From contig NW_027479743.1 in NCBI RefSeq assembly GCF_051014685.1, positions 1 through 64,000 on the forward strand: a DNA stretch of 64,000 nt. Reading direction: 5' to 3'. Position numbers and translations under genes: made by a program. Origin of the DNA: Ptiloglossa arizonensis (Eukaryota; Arthropoda; Insecta; Hymenoptera; Colletidae). A model generated the notes under the pieces. The model did not search any database. It saw only the letters and a list, made by a program, of their open reading frames with translations, and had not been told where the DNA came from. Shown here piece by piece: positions 11,295-19,790 of the stretch; the first letter of the stretch is position 1; every line of letters begins with the position of its first letter.

Positions 11295-12295
11295 TTTCTC
11301 CGTTTCTCCGTTTCTACGTTTCTCCGTTTCTCCGTTTCTCCGTTTCTCCGTTTCTCCGTTTCTCCGTTTCTCCGTTTCTCCGTTTCTCCGTTTCTCCGTT
11401 TCTCCGTTTCTCCGTTTCTCCGTTTCTCCGTTTCTCCGTTTCTCCGTTTCTCCGTTTCTCCGTTTCTCCGTTTCTCCGTTTCTCCGTTTCTCCGTTTCTC
11501 CGTTTCTCCGTTTCTCCGTTTCTCCGTTTCTCCGTTTCTCCGTTTCTCCGTTTCTCCGTTTCTCCGTTTCTCCGTTTCTCCGTTTCTCCGTTTCTCCGTT
11601 TCTCCGTTTCTCCGTTTCTCCGTTTCTCCGTTTCTCCGTTTCTCCGTTTCTCCGTTTCTCCGTTTCGCCGTTTCTCCGTTTCTCCGTTTCTCCGTTTCTC
11701 CGTTTCTCCGTTTCTCCGTTTCTCCGTTTCTCCGTTACTCCGTTACTCCGTTTCTCCGTTTCTCCGTTTCTCCGTTTCTCCGTTTCTCCGTTTCTCCGTT
11801 TCTCCGTTTCTCCGTTTCTCCGTTTCTCCGTTTCTCCGTTTCTCCGTTTCTCCGTTTCTCCGTTTCTCCGTTTCTCCGTTTCTCCGTTTCTCCGTTTCTC
11901 CGTTTCTCCGTTTCTCCGTTTCTCCGTTTCTCCGTTTCTCCGTTTCTCCGTTTCTCCGTTTCTCCGTTTCTCCGTTTCTCCGTTTCTCCGTTTCTCCGTT
12001 TCTCCGTTTCTCCGTTTCTCCGTTTCTCCGTTTCTCCGTTTCTCCGTTTCTCCGTTTCTCCGTTTCTCCGTTTCTCCGTTTCTCCGTTTCTCCGTTTCTC
12101 CGTTTCTCCGTTTCTCCGTTTCTCCGTTTCTCCGTTTCTCCGTTTCTCCGTTTCTCCGTTTCTCCGTTTCTCCGTTTCTCCGTTTCTCCGTTTCTCCGTT
12201 TCTCCGTTTCTCCGTTTCTCCGCTTCTCCGCTTCTCCGCTTCTCCGCTTCTCCGTTTCTCCGTTTCTCCGTTTCTCCGTTTCTCCGCTTCTCCGT
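11295..12295 (+). repeat. Nearly pure 8-mer tract at the array end
   Basis: About 125 consecutive TTTCTCCG units with only scattered substitutions (TTTCTACG, TTTCGCCG, TTACTCCG twice). A cluster of CTTCTCCG variants lies in the last 80 bases (about 12,215-12,295). Variants clustered at an array edge fit weaker homogenisation there. Confidence 0.9.
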
Positions 12296-12846
12296 TTAGA
12301 TTAAATGATTAGAATAATTTTGATCGTACTTCAAAGTAAAGAGATGTTTCTTAAAGTTTTAAAACATGGAAAGTAATAATTGTCTATGAGATATATCAAT
12401 TTAACATTTGATTAATACTTGAAGAATCGAAATTTGTGGTATTTTCCTGATTCCCAAGGTTGAAATTCAGGCACAAATTTTAGAAAATGTTTCATTTTGG
12501 GACTCTTGGTGTCAGTGTACGATATGCGAGGAAGTGGCACGATTTCGCGGATTCTTAGAATTGTCGTCAAATTCCAAGAATTTCCGCGAATCGAAATTTT
12601 GTTGTACTTTCGAACGAATTTCTGAATCATGGATCCCGATTTTCTTTGTATCAGGAGAACATGATAGTTGAGGACATATAGTTTTAAGTAGTTTTAGCAG
12701 TTTGATAGGATCGGGTTAAAGAAATGGAAACAAATAATGGACAAAAATAAAGTTTCTGCTGTCAGTGAAATTGATTTTATTTCAATACATCAATTGAACT
12801 TGTTGAAAGTACCGTACCGTAAAGTACTCTACTGTACCGTAAAAAT
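12296..12846. other. AT-rich flank without a supported gene
   Basis: Unique-looking AT-rich DNA between the 8-mer array and the palindrome. About 12,322-12,421 resembles 15,099-15,203 inside the palindrome in direct orientation (shared CATGGAAAGTAA, AATTGT and TTAACATTTG segments). A short hairpin lies at 12,540-12,593. Short TACCGTAAA repeats occur at about 12,811-12,846. Short open frames here have no recognisable product. Confidence 0.7.
12540..12593. other. Imperfect hairpin, about 23-bp arms
   Basis: The left arm (12,540-12,562, beginning CGATTTCGCGGATTCTTAG) pairs with the right arm (12,570-12,593, ending TTCCGCGAATCG). There are two single-base bulges and about one mismatch, and the loop is 7 bases. 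It could be a footprint of a small foldback repeat. A precursor-RNA role is possible but unsupported. Confidence 0.6.
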
Positions 12847-13074
12847 TACAATTCTAAACTCGCAGCCGATTAGCTCAGTACTACCCACGACGAATAATTA
12901 CTGTTCGTCGCGAGTAATACCGATTACCAGGTCTCACCACGTGGAGGTTGCTGCGAGCGGAGACCCGGAGAGAGATAGATGGAATCAAAGTTCCATCGAT
13001 CTCCCTCGACACCCGATACAAACGAAGATACTAAACCAAAGAGATGGAAGGAATCAATGTTCCTTCGATCTCCT

Positions 13075-13530
13075 CGTTTAGTTCTGCCAAGCAATTACAT
13101 TAAGGAAAAATTAGGCAAAATTGGAAAAGACGCGACACGAACCGTGCAGTTGGTCCTACTAGGTCGGTCCCGTTTCCCCTCAGTGGGCCCGATTAAAGAG
13201 GAAATGCACGACGCCGTCCACTCATATAGAGTGCCCCGTTTCTCCCAACTCCGCGTCAGGAACCACGCAAAGCGTGGACCTGACTCACGGAGGATGACGA
13301 AGAGAGGGCCTTATGGCACAGGGCTTCCACAGGGACCGATGCGAACACCTGCCTCTGTGGTCGCAGCATGTTCTCTCTGGAAGCGGACGCACCAGAAGAG
13401 ACGGCGATCGACCGTTCGGACCACCTACACGGCCGGTCACTTGCTTATGCAACAAGCAGTGATGACCGGGCTGAAGAACGAGGAAGCGAGCAAAAATAAG
13501 CTAAAGATTGGATAATTGCTTGACAGATAA
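13075..13530 (+). repeat. Palindrome module, left-arm copy
   Basis: GC-richer than its surroundings. It starts near GCCAAGCAATTACATTAAGG and ends at TTGGATAATTGCTTG, so CAAGCAATTA-type sequence flanks it at both ends in inverted orientation. It contains a 30-bp hairpin at 13,255-13,284. A frame translating to a basic peptide (with KEEMHDAVHSYRVPRFSQLR) also occurs in the first right-arm copy. About 45 codons later a single-base length difference shifts the frame between copies. I recognise no family. Confidence 0.8.
13255..13284. other. 30-bp hairpin in the left-arm module
   Basis: GTCAGG and CCTGAC pair at the ends and CCACGC with GCGTGG inside, around a 3-base AAA loop. One and two unpaired bases lie between the two stems. 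The same hairpin is present, inverted, at 17,240-17,269. Confidence 0.75.
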
Positions 13531-13616
13531 CAGATATTTGTACACAGTGGCCTTAAAATTAACTTATTCCAAGCTTAATTAAAGATCCCACGGCGGTTGC
13601 GACGATAGTGTCCTCT

Positions 13617-14519
13617 TCGTTCTTCGTTCTTTGTTCTTCGTTCTTTGTTCTTCGTTCTTCGTTCTTCGTTCTTCGTTCTTCGTTCTTCGTTCTTCGTTCT
13701 TCGTTCTTCGTTCTTCGTTCTTCGTTCTTCGTTCTTCGTTCTTCGTTCTTCGTTCTTCGTTCTTCGTTCTTCGTTCTTCGTTCTTCGTTCTTCGTTCTTC
13801 GTTCTTCGTTCTTCGTTCTTCGTTCTTCGTTCTTCGTTCTTCGTTCTTCGTTCTTCGTTCTTCGTTCTTCGTTCTTCGTTCTTCGTTCTTCGTTCTTCGT
13901 TCTTCGTTCTTCGTTCTTCGTTCTTCGTTCTTCGTTCTTCGTTCTTCGTTCTTCGTTCTTCGTTCTTCGTTCTTCGTTCTTCGTTCTTCGTTCTTCGTTC
14001 TTCGTTCTTCGTTCTTCGTTCTTCGTTCTTCGTTCTTCGTTCTTCGTTCTTCGTTCTTCGTTCTTCGTTCTTCGTTCTTCGTTCTTCGTTCTTCGTTCTT
14101 CGTTCTTCGTTCTTCGTTCTTCGTTCTTCGTTCTTCGTTCTTCGTTCTTCGTTCTTCGTTCTTCGTTCTTCGTTCTTCGTTCTTCGTTCTTCGTTCTTCG
14201 TTCTTCGTTCTTCGTTCTTCGTTCTTCGTTCTTCGTTCTTCGTTCTTCGTTCTTCGTTCTTCGTTCTTCGTTCTTCGTTCTTCGTTCTTCGTTCTTCGTT
14301 CTTCGTTCTTCGTTCTTCGTTCTTCGTTCTTCGTTCTTCGTTCTTCGTTCTTCGTTCTTCGTTCTTCGTTCTTCGTTCTTCGTTCTTCGTTCTTCGTTCT
14401 TCGTTCTTCGTTCTTCGTTCTTCGTTCTTCGTTCTTCGTTCTTCGTTCTTCGTTCTTCGTTCTTCGTTCTTCGTTCTTCGTTCTTCGTTCTTCGTTCTTC
14501 GTTCTTCGTTCTTCGTTCT
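13617..14519 (+). repeat. 7-bp array (GTTCTTC)n, about 128 copies
   Basis: This array is highly uniform. Apart from two TTCTTTG variants among the first few units (about 13,627-13,650) I see no interruption until CTCCGGTGTG at the right edge. The unit has no stop in any of six frames (SSFFVLR on plus), so the open frames of about 300 codons across it are artefacts. It occupies the point where the right palindrome arm has only three units, so it expanded in this arm or contracted in the other. Such uniformity implies recent expansion or active homogenisation. Confidence 0.97.
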
Positions 14520-14912
14520 CCGGTGTGCCTACCTAAGAGAAACCTAAAGTCAAGGCATGATAAAAAAATGATAGAAAATAGAAATGAAGTTGGTTAGTGA
14601 TTAAATACAGTCATTCAGTAACAAAGGAAATAAAGGCAAGAATGACAAAAAAATAAACATGGAAAAACAAGTACAAAGTAAAATCAGAGAACAAATAAAA
14701 TAAATTACAGAAAGAAACAATTAAAAACCAAAGAAAGGATTGAGAGAATGGTCGCCAGTACTGACCACCGCCTACCGGCGGCCAGTACCGGTTACCAAGG
14801 TGGGGGTCCCCCTTCCATAAACCTAAAACGAAGAGATCTATCCACCTCCGAGGCTCCAGGAAGAATGAAATTTTAAACAACCGGGGGCTCCTTATAAACC
14901 CTCCGTAAGGTC

Positions 14913-14919
14913 ACTTACC
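14913..14919 (-). promoter_or_regulatory. GGTAAGT and TATA-like pair, left arm
   Basis: On the minus strand, GGTAAGT lies here and TTTATAAGG at 14,890-14,898, both mirrored in the right arm. The sequence between and around them is conserved between arms. This could be a remnant of a transcribed element, but nothing shows activity. Confidence 0.2.
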
Positions 14920-14949
14920 GGTTCTTCCATTGTCTTTGTTCGATCTAAT

Positions 14950-15060
14950 CGAAATTTTCGAAGGCGAACGGTTTCGGTGAATGTTTGTTCATTTCCGCGA
15001 TTGTTACGAACATTTATACATGTTCCCAATATTGATCGAACAATGTGCATCTTATTTATG
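14950..15060 (+). repeat. Direct repeat inside the left arm, copy 1
   Basis: This stretch runs from CGAAATTTTCGAAGGCG to GCATCTTATTTA and is closely matched at 15,494-15,603 in direct orientation, 544 bp away. Shared segments include TTTGTTCATTTCCGCGATTG and CCAATATTGATCGAACAAT. Inverted relatives lie at about 16,375-16,493 and, weaker, 15,900-15,985. Confidence 0.85.
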
Positions 15061-15493
15061 AATTGCAATTAATTAAGAAACTTATAGAAATTGATTTTGA
15101 TCGAGACTCGATGTTAAAACGTGTTTCGTAAAGTTTTTAAGCATGGAAAGTAACAATTGTTCATTAAATGCATTAAGTTAACATTTGTTTAATTCTTATA
15201 ATTTACACAATACGCGTAGAAGTTGTGTTTTTTACATAAAAGTGCCGAAATTCAATTAATCGCTTTCTTAGATAGAAAAATCATCGCGATGAAGACTTGT
15301 GAATCGATAATCGATACCTGTAGCCTTGAAAATGTCAGTTGGATCTCAGCGAAAAATTCCTTCGCGAACAAAGAATATTTCAACGAAATGATATTTTAAG
15401 CCATTATTTATACTAGAACATTGTTAATAATTGTTTAATCTACAGTCCTACGACGGTTGATAATAAATATGATAAATAAACATCGAGATATTG

Positions 15494-15603
15494 CGAAATC
15501 TTCGAAGGCGGACGATTTCGGTTAATGTTTGTTCATTTCCGCGATTGTTATTAACATTTATGCATGTTCCCAATATTGATCGAACAATATGCATCTTATT
15601 TAG
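15494..15603 (+). repeat. Direct repeat inside the left arm, copy 2
   Basis: The second copy of the 14,950-15,060 repeat. Its presence shows that each arm was itself built by an internal duplication before or during palindrome formation. Confidence 0.85.
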
Positions 15604-15695
15604 GTATCATAAATCATTAGTTAGTTTTCAGAAATTAATTGATTTTGAAAATGAAAGCAAAATATTGATATTCATATATTTCTCGATTTGCAACC

Positions 15696-15824
15696 TAAAT
15701 TAATCTTTATAAGCAAATTATTCATTTACAATGCAAAAGAAAATGCATTTTGTAACATTCATATTCCCAACTTTTACAGTGCAAACCATTAATTAGTTTA
15801 CAAATGTTAATTTTCATAAAAAAT
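15696..15824. other. Central spacer of the palindrome
   Basis: About 130 bp of AT-rich sequence around the symmetry axis near 15,718 for which I see no clear inverted partner. It contains a short near-palindrome around ATGCA at 15,730-15,750. No coding potential is seen. Confidence 0.6.
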
Positions 15825-16516
15825 GGAGAAATATATGTATACCAAACTCTTCGTTAAATTTTCCGATAAAATTTAATTCACATACTGTAACATAAAAGTT
15901 CGGAACGTGGAAAAATGTTTCTAACAATCGCCTAGAGACATAAACATTCGCTAAAGCAATTCGCCTTCCCAGATTTCGCAATATCTTGATGTTTGTTTAT
16001 CATAATTATTAACAACGGTCGTAGGACCGTAGATTAAACAATTATTAACAATGTCCTAGTATAAATAATGGCTTAAAATATCATTTCGTTGAAATGTTCT
16101 TTGTTCGCGATGGAATTGTTCTTATTGAGATCAAACCGACATTGTCAAGGCTGGAAATGTTTATCGATTCACAAACGTCTATCACGATGGTTTTTCTATC
16201 TAGAAAAGCGATTAATTGAATTTCGACGCTTTTACATCAAGAATACAGCTTCCACGCATAATCCGAAAATTATAAGAACGATACAAATGTTAAATTAATG
16301 TATCTAATAAACAACGTTTATACCTCGAATCTCGGTCAAAATTAATTGCTGTAGGCGAATCAATCATATTTAATGCATAAATAAGATGCATATTGTAAGA
16401 TAAATGTTCGGAACATGTATAAATGTTAGTAACAATCGCGGAAATGAACAAACATTCACCGAAACCGTTCGCCTTCGAAGATTTCGATTAGATCGAACAA
16501 AGACAATGGAAGAAAC

Positions 16517-16546
16517 GGTAAGTCACCTTGGGGAGGGTATATAAGG
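16517..16546 (+). promoter_or_regulatory. GGTAAGT and TATATAAGG pair, right arm
   Basis: GGTAAGT (16,517-16,523) matches a metazoan 5' splice-site core and TATATAAGG (16,538-16,546) matches a TATA box. A TCATTG, one base from an insect initiator consensus, follows at about 16,567-16,572. The donor-like site lies upstream of the TATA, so the two would not belong to one simple promoter-exon order. Confidence 0.25.
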
Positions 16547-16887
16547 AGCCCCCGGTTGTTTAAAATTTCATTGTTCCCGAAGCCTCCGAGGTGGACGCAT
16601 CTCTTCGTTTTAGGTTTATGGAAGGGGGATCCCTCACCATGGTAACCGCTACTGGCCGCCGGTAAGCGGTGGTCAGTACTGGCGACCACTCTCTCAATCC
16701 TTTCTTTTTTTTTTCTAACTGTTTCTTTGTCTAATTCATTTCATTTGTACTCTGATTTTAATTTCTACTTGTTTTGACATGTTTATTTTTTTCCACTAAC
16801 CAAATTCATTTCTATTTTCTATTATGCCATGACTTTAGGTTTCTCTTAGGTTTCTCTTAGATACATTCTGTTAGATGTATCGGAAAA

Positions 16888-16907
16888 CGAAGAACGAAGA
16901 ACGAAGA
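16888..16907 (-). repeat. Three-unit stub of the 7-bp repeat in the right arm
   Basis: CGAAGAA occurs nearly three times, ending CGAAGAGGA, which is the inverted equivalent of TCCTCTTCG at the left start of the large array. It shows that the repeat seed was already in the ancestral arm. Confidence 0.85.
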
Positions 16908-16989
16908 GGACTGATGTATTGCATCCTCCGCGGGACTGTTAATTCTAAGTATAGACTAAGTTAGTTTTAAGGTTACCATGTACGAGTAT

Positions 16990-17510
16990 CTGTGATCTGC
17001 CGAGCAATTATCCAATCTTTAACTTCTTTTTGCTCGCTTGCTCGTATCTCAGTCCGGCCACCTCTGCTTGTTGCATAAACAAGTGACCGGCCGTGGAGGT
17101 GGACCGAACGCTCGATCGCTGTCTCTACTGGTGCGTCCGCTTTGAGAGAGAATATGCTGCGAACACAGGGGCAGGTGTTCGCACCGGTCCTTGCGGAAGT
17201 CCTTGTGCCACAAGACCCTCTCTTTGTCATCTTCCGTGAGTCAGGTCCACGCTTTGCGTGGTTCCTGACGCGGAGTTGGGAGAAACGGGGCACTCTATAT
17301 GAGTGGACGGCGTCGTGCATTTCCTCTTTAATCGGGCCCACTGAGGGGAAACGGGACCGACCTAGTAGGAGCAACTCCACGGTTCGTGTCGCGTATTTCC
17401 CAATTTCGCCTAATTTTTCCATAATGTAATTGCTCGGCAGAATTAAACGAGGAGATCAAAGGAACATTGATTCCGTCCATCTCTGCAGTTAGAATAAGTT
17501 AATTTTAAGG
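16990..17510 (-). repeat. Palindrome module, right-arm copy 1
   Basis: The inverted counterpart of 13,075-13,530 and the first of two tandem copies with a period of about 521 bp (each begins CTGTGATCTGCC). It keeps the 30-bp hairpin at 17,240-17,269. On the minus strand a 149-codon frame (16,973-17,422) runs through it. Its first half matches the left-arm frame and its second half matches, in sequence, the peptide frame of copy 2. Confidence 0.8.
17240..17269. other. 30-bp hairpin in right-arm copy 1
   Basis: The inverse of the hairpin at 13,255-13,284, with the stem pairs GTCAGG/CCTGAC and CCACGC/GCGTGG around TTT. It is missing from the second tandem copy. Confidence 0.75.
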
Positions 17511-17975
17511 CTGTGATCTGCCAAGCAATTATTCAATCTTTAGCTTAATTTTGCTCGCTTCCTCGTTCCTCGGTCCGGTCACCACTGCTTCTTGTACAAG
17601 CAAGTGGCCGGCCGTATAAGTAGTCCGAACGGCCTATCGCCGTCCCTTCCGGTGTGTCCGCTTCCAGAGGGGGGATGTTGCGACCACAGGAGCAGGCATT
17701 TTTGCCGGTCCCTGCGAAAGTCTCCAAAATAAGACCCTCTCGTCGTAAAGATGGAGAAACGGGGCACTCCTCTAGGGGAGTGGTAGGCGTCGTTCGTTTT
17801 CTCTGGAATCGGAACCACCGAGGGGAGACAGGATAGACCTAGTAGGACCAACTGCACGGTTCGTGTCGCGTCTTTCCCAATTTTGCCTAATTTTTCCATA
17901 ATGTAATTGCTTGGCAGAACTAAACAAGGAGATCGAAGGAAAATTGATTCCATCTATCTCTCTCCGGGTCTCCGC
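17511..17975 (-). repeat. Palindrome module, right-arm copy 2
   Basis: A tandem duplicate of the preceding copy. It is shortened by about 50 bp because the hairpin region is absent, and it carries its own substitutions. Its edge with the outer arm (CTCTCCGGGTCTCCGCTCGC) resembles the left arm more closely than copy 1 does, so copy 2 may be the original and copy 1 the insertion. Confidence 0.75.
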
Positions 17976-18090
17976 TCGCAGCAACCTCCACGTGGTGAGA
18001 CCTGGTAATCGGTATTACTCGCGACGAAGTATCACTTACCACGAGTAACGCCGAGCTAATTGGCTGCGAACTTAGAATAATTATTTAAGA

Positions 18091-18145
18091 TGTGAGAACA
18101 AGTAGAAAACAAGATTTTTGTAAGGCGTGTGAGAGCGTGAAGACG
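18091..18145. other. Short junction between palindrome and satellite
   Basis: About 55 bases without a match elsewhere that I can see. The satellite then starts abruptly inside a monomer at ATGAAACCAATAACTGG. Confidence 0.6.
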
Positions 18146-19790
18146 TTAATGAAACCAATAACTGGAATGGCCTCGGGGAAAAGTACACACACCATTGTAA
18201 TCGGGCGAGTTTCTACTTTCAGATGCAACAGGAATTTCTCGACTTCGTCAATCCGTTCGCGAGATATGGGAGTTTGAAGTTAAGGAATGGTTGAGAAACG
18301 ATCAAAATTTTCGCAAGTCTGATACTCGAAACCAATAACTACGAAGGCCTAGGGGAAAAAAAACATGTCTTTGTAATCGGGCGAGTTTCTACTTTCAGAT
18401 GCAACAGGAATTTCTCGAGTTCATCAATCTGTTCGCGAGATAAGGGAGTTTGAAGTTAAGGAATGCTTGGGAAACCATCAAAATTTACGAAAGTCTAATA
18501 CTCGAAACCAATAACTACAAAGGCCTAGGGGAAAAATACACATACCGTTGTAATCGGGCGAGTTTCTACTTTCACATGCAACAGGAATTTCTCGAGTTCG
18601 TCAATCCGTTCGCGAAATATCGGAGTTTGGAGTTAAAAGATGGTTGCGAAACCATCAAAATTTTCGCAAGTCTGATATTCGATAACAACAACTGGAGTGG
18701 CCTAGGGGAAAAGTACACACACAATTGTAATCGGGCGAGTTTCTACTTTCACATGCAACACGAATTTCTCGAGTTCGTCAATCCTTTCGCGAGATATGGG
18801 AGTTTGAATTTAAGGAATGGTTGAGAAACCATCAAAATTTTCGCTGGTCTGATACTCGCAACCAATAACTGGAATGGCCTAGGGGAAAAGTACACACACC
18901 ATTGTAATCGGGCGAGTTTCTACTTTCAGATGCAACAGGAATTTCTCGAGTTCGTCAATCCGTTCGCGAAATATCGGGGTTTGGAGTTAAGAGATGGTTG
19001 CGAAACCATCAAAATTTTCGCAGGTCTGATATTCGATAACAACAACTGGAGTGGCCTAGGGGAAAAGTACACACAGCATTGTAATCGGGCGAGTTTCCAC
19101 TTTCAGATGCAACACGAATTTCTCGAGTTCGACAATCCTTTCGCGAGATATGGGAGTTTGAATTTAAGGAATGGTTGAGAAACTATCAAAATTTTCGCTG
19201 GTCTGATACTCGCAACCAATAACTGGAATGGCCTAGGGGAAAAGTACACACACCATTGTAATCGGGCGAGTTTCTACTTTCAGATGCAACAGGAATTTCT
19301 CGAGTTCGACAATCCTTTCGCGAGATATGGGAGTTTGAATTTAAGGAATGGTTGAGAAACCATCAAAATTTTCGCTGGTCTGATACTCGCAACCAATAAC
19401 TGGAATGGCCTAGGGGAAAAGTACACACACCATTGTAATCGGGCGAGTTTCTACTTTCAGATGCAACAGGAATTTCTCGAGTTCGTCAATCCGTTCGCGA
19501 AATATCGGAGTTTGGAGTTAAGAGATGGTTGAGGAACCATCAAAATTTTCGCATGTCTGATACTCGAAACCAATAACTGGAATGGCCTAGGGGAAAAACA
19601 CACATATCTTTGTAATCGGGCGAGTTTCTACTTTCAGATGCAACAGGAATTTCTCGGGTTCGTCAATCCGTTCGCGAGATATGGAAGTGTGAAGTTAAGG
19701 AATGTTTGAGAAACCATCAAAATTTTCGCTGGGCTGATACTCGAAACCAATAACTGGAATGGCCTAGGGGAAAAGTACACACACCATTGT

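Larger units (their letters stand above)
1..12295 (+). repeat. 8-bp minisatellite array (TTTCTCCG)n with interspersed modules
   Basis: The whole stretch is built from the unit TTTCTCCG (CGGAGAAA on the other strand). It is interrupted by 15 modules of 200-467 bp made of related 4-bp words such as TTTC, TTCG, TCCG, TTTG and TTCC. The window starts inside the array, so its left end is unknown; the right end is sharp at the change to AT-rich DNA. The unit has no stop codon in any of six frames, so open frames of thousands of codons appear (an eight-residue repeat FLRFSVSP on plus, RRNGETEK on minus). They carry no other coding signature. Point variants (CTTCTCCG, TTTCGCCG, TTACTCCG, TTTCTCGG) recur at matching positions in different blocks, which indicates block duplication rather than independent mutation. 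Confidence 0.97.
12847..15695 (+). repeat. Left arm of long palindrome (foldback-like element)
   Basis: Reverse-complement matches to the right arm occur in order. The outer edge (12,858-12,990, including CACGTGGAGG) pairs with about 17,945-18,075. The module at 13,075-13,530 pairs with two copies at 16,990-17,975. The 14,520-15,060 stretch pairs with 16,375-16,880, and 15,060-15,690 pairs with about 15,830-16,375. The axis is fixed by exact pairs such as 14,751 with 16,686 and 14,913 with 16,523 (sum about 31,436). The arm is longer than its partner because of the 0.9-kb 7-bp array. No transposase frame is visible. Foldback elements such as Drosophila FB and Galileo have long inverted repeats containing tandem repeats, so the resemblance is structural only. 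Confidence 0.85.
15825..18090 (-). repeat. Right arm of long palindrome
   Basis: This is the inverted partner of 12,847-15,695, diverged by substitutions and small indels (an internal loss of about 50 bp near 16,300, for example). Compared with the left arm it holds only three units of the 7-bp repeat (16,888-16,907). It has a second, tandem copy of the module of about 500 bp. The outer edge ends near 18,090, about 55 bp before the first satellite monomer. I could not define a target-site duplication. Confidence 0.85.

Noticed and set aside
1..12295. A telomeric repeat
   Set aside because: The unit TTTCTCCG does not match TTAGG, TTAGGG or other telomere motifs I know, and the array has complex internal modules and an internal location.
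577..12312. A single open frame of 3,911 codons and many nested or opposite-strand frames
   Set aside because: All are made of FLRFSVSP- or RRNGETEK-type repeats produced by a stop-free 8-bp unit. Every plus frame gives the same peptide, there is no non-repetitive domain, and both strands are open.
12412..12630. A 72-codon minus-strand frame in the AT-rich flank
   Set aside because: It overlaps the hairpin and the repeat-derived fragment and has no recognisable domain.
12858..12930. A tRNA-like stretch containing TTAGCTCAGT
   Set aside because: No TTCGA-type B box and no cloverleaf with an acceptor stem could be formed.
12737..13081. A 114-codon plus frame at the left palindrome edge
   Set aside because: It crosses the boundary from flank into the inverted repeat and has no matching frame in the other arm.
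13608..14597. Three overlapping open frames of about 300 codons encoding SSFFVLR repeats
   Set aside because: They arise from the stop-free 7-bp array in all three frames and have no other content.
15491..16298. Two plus frames of about 70 codons near the palindrome centre
   Set aside because: They lie in diverged inverted repeats and are not preserved in the mirrored sequence, so they look accidental.
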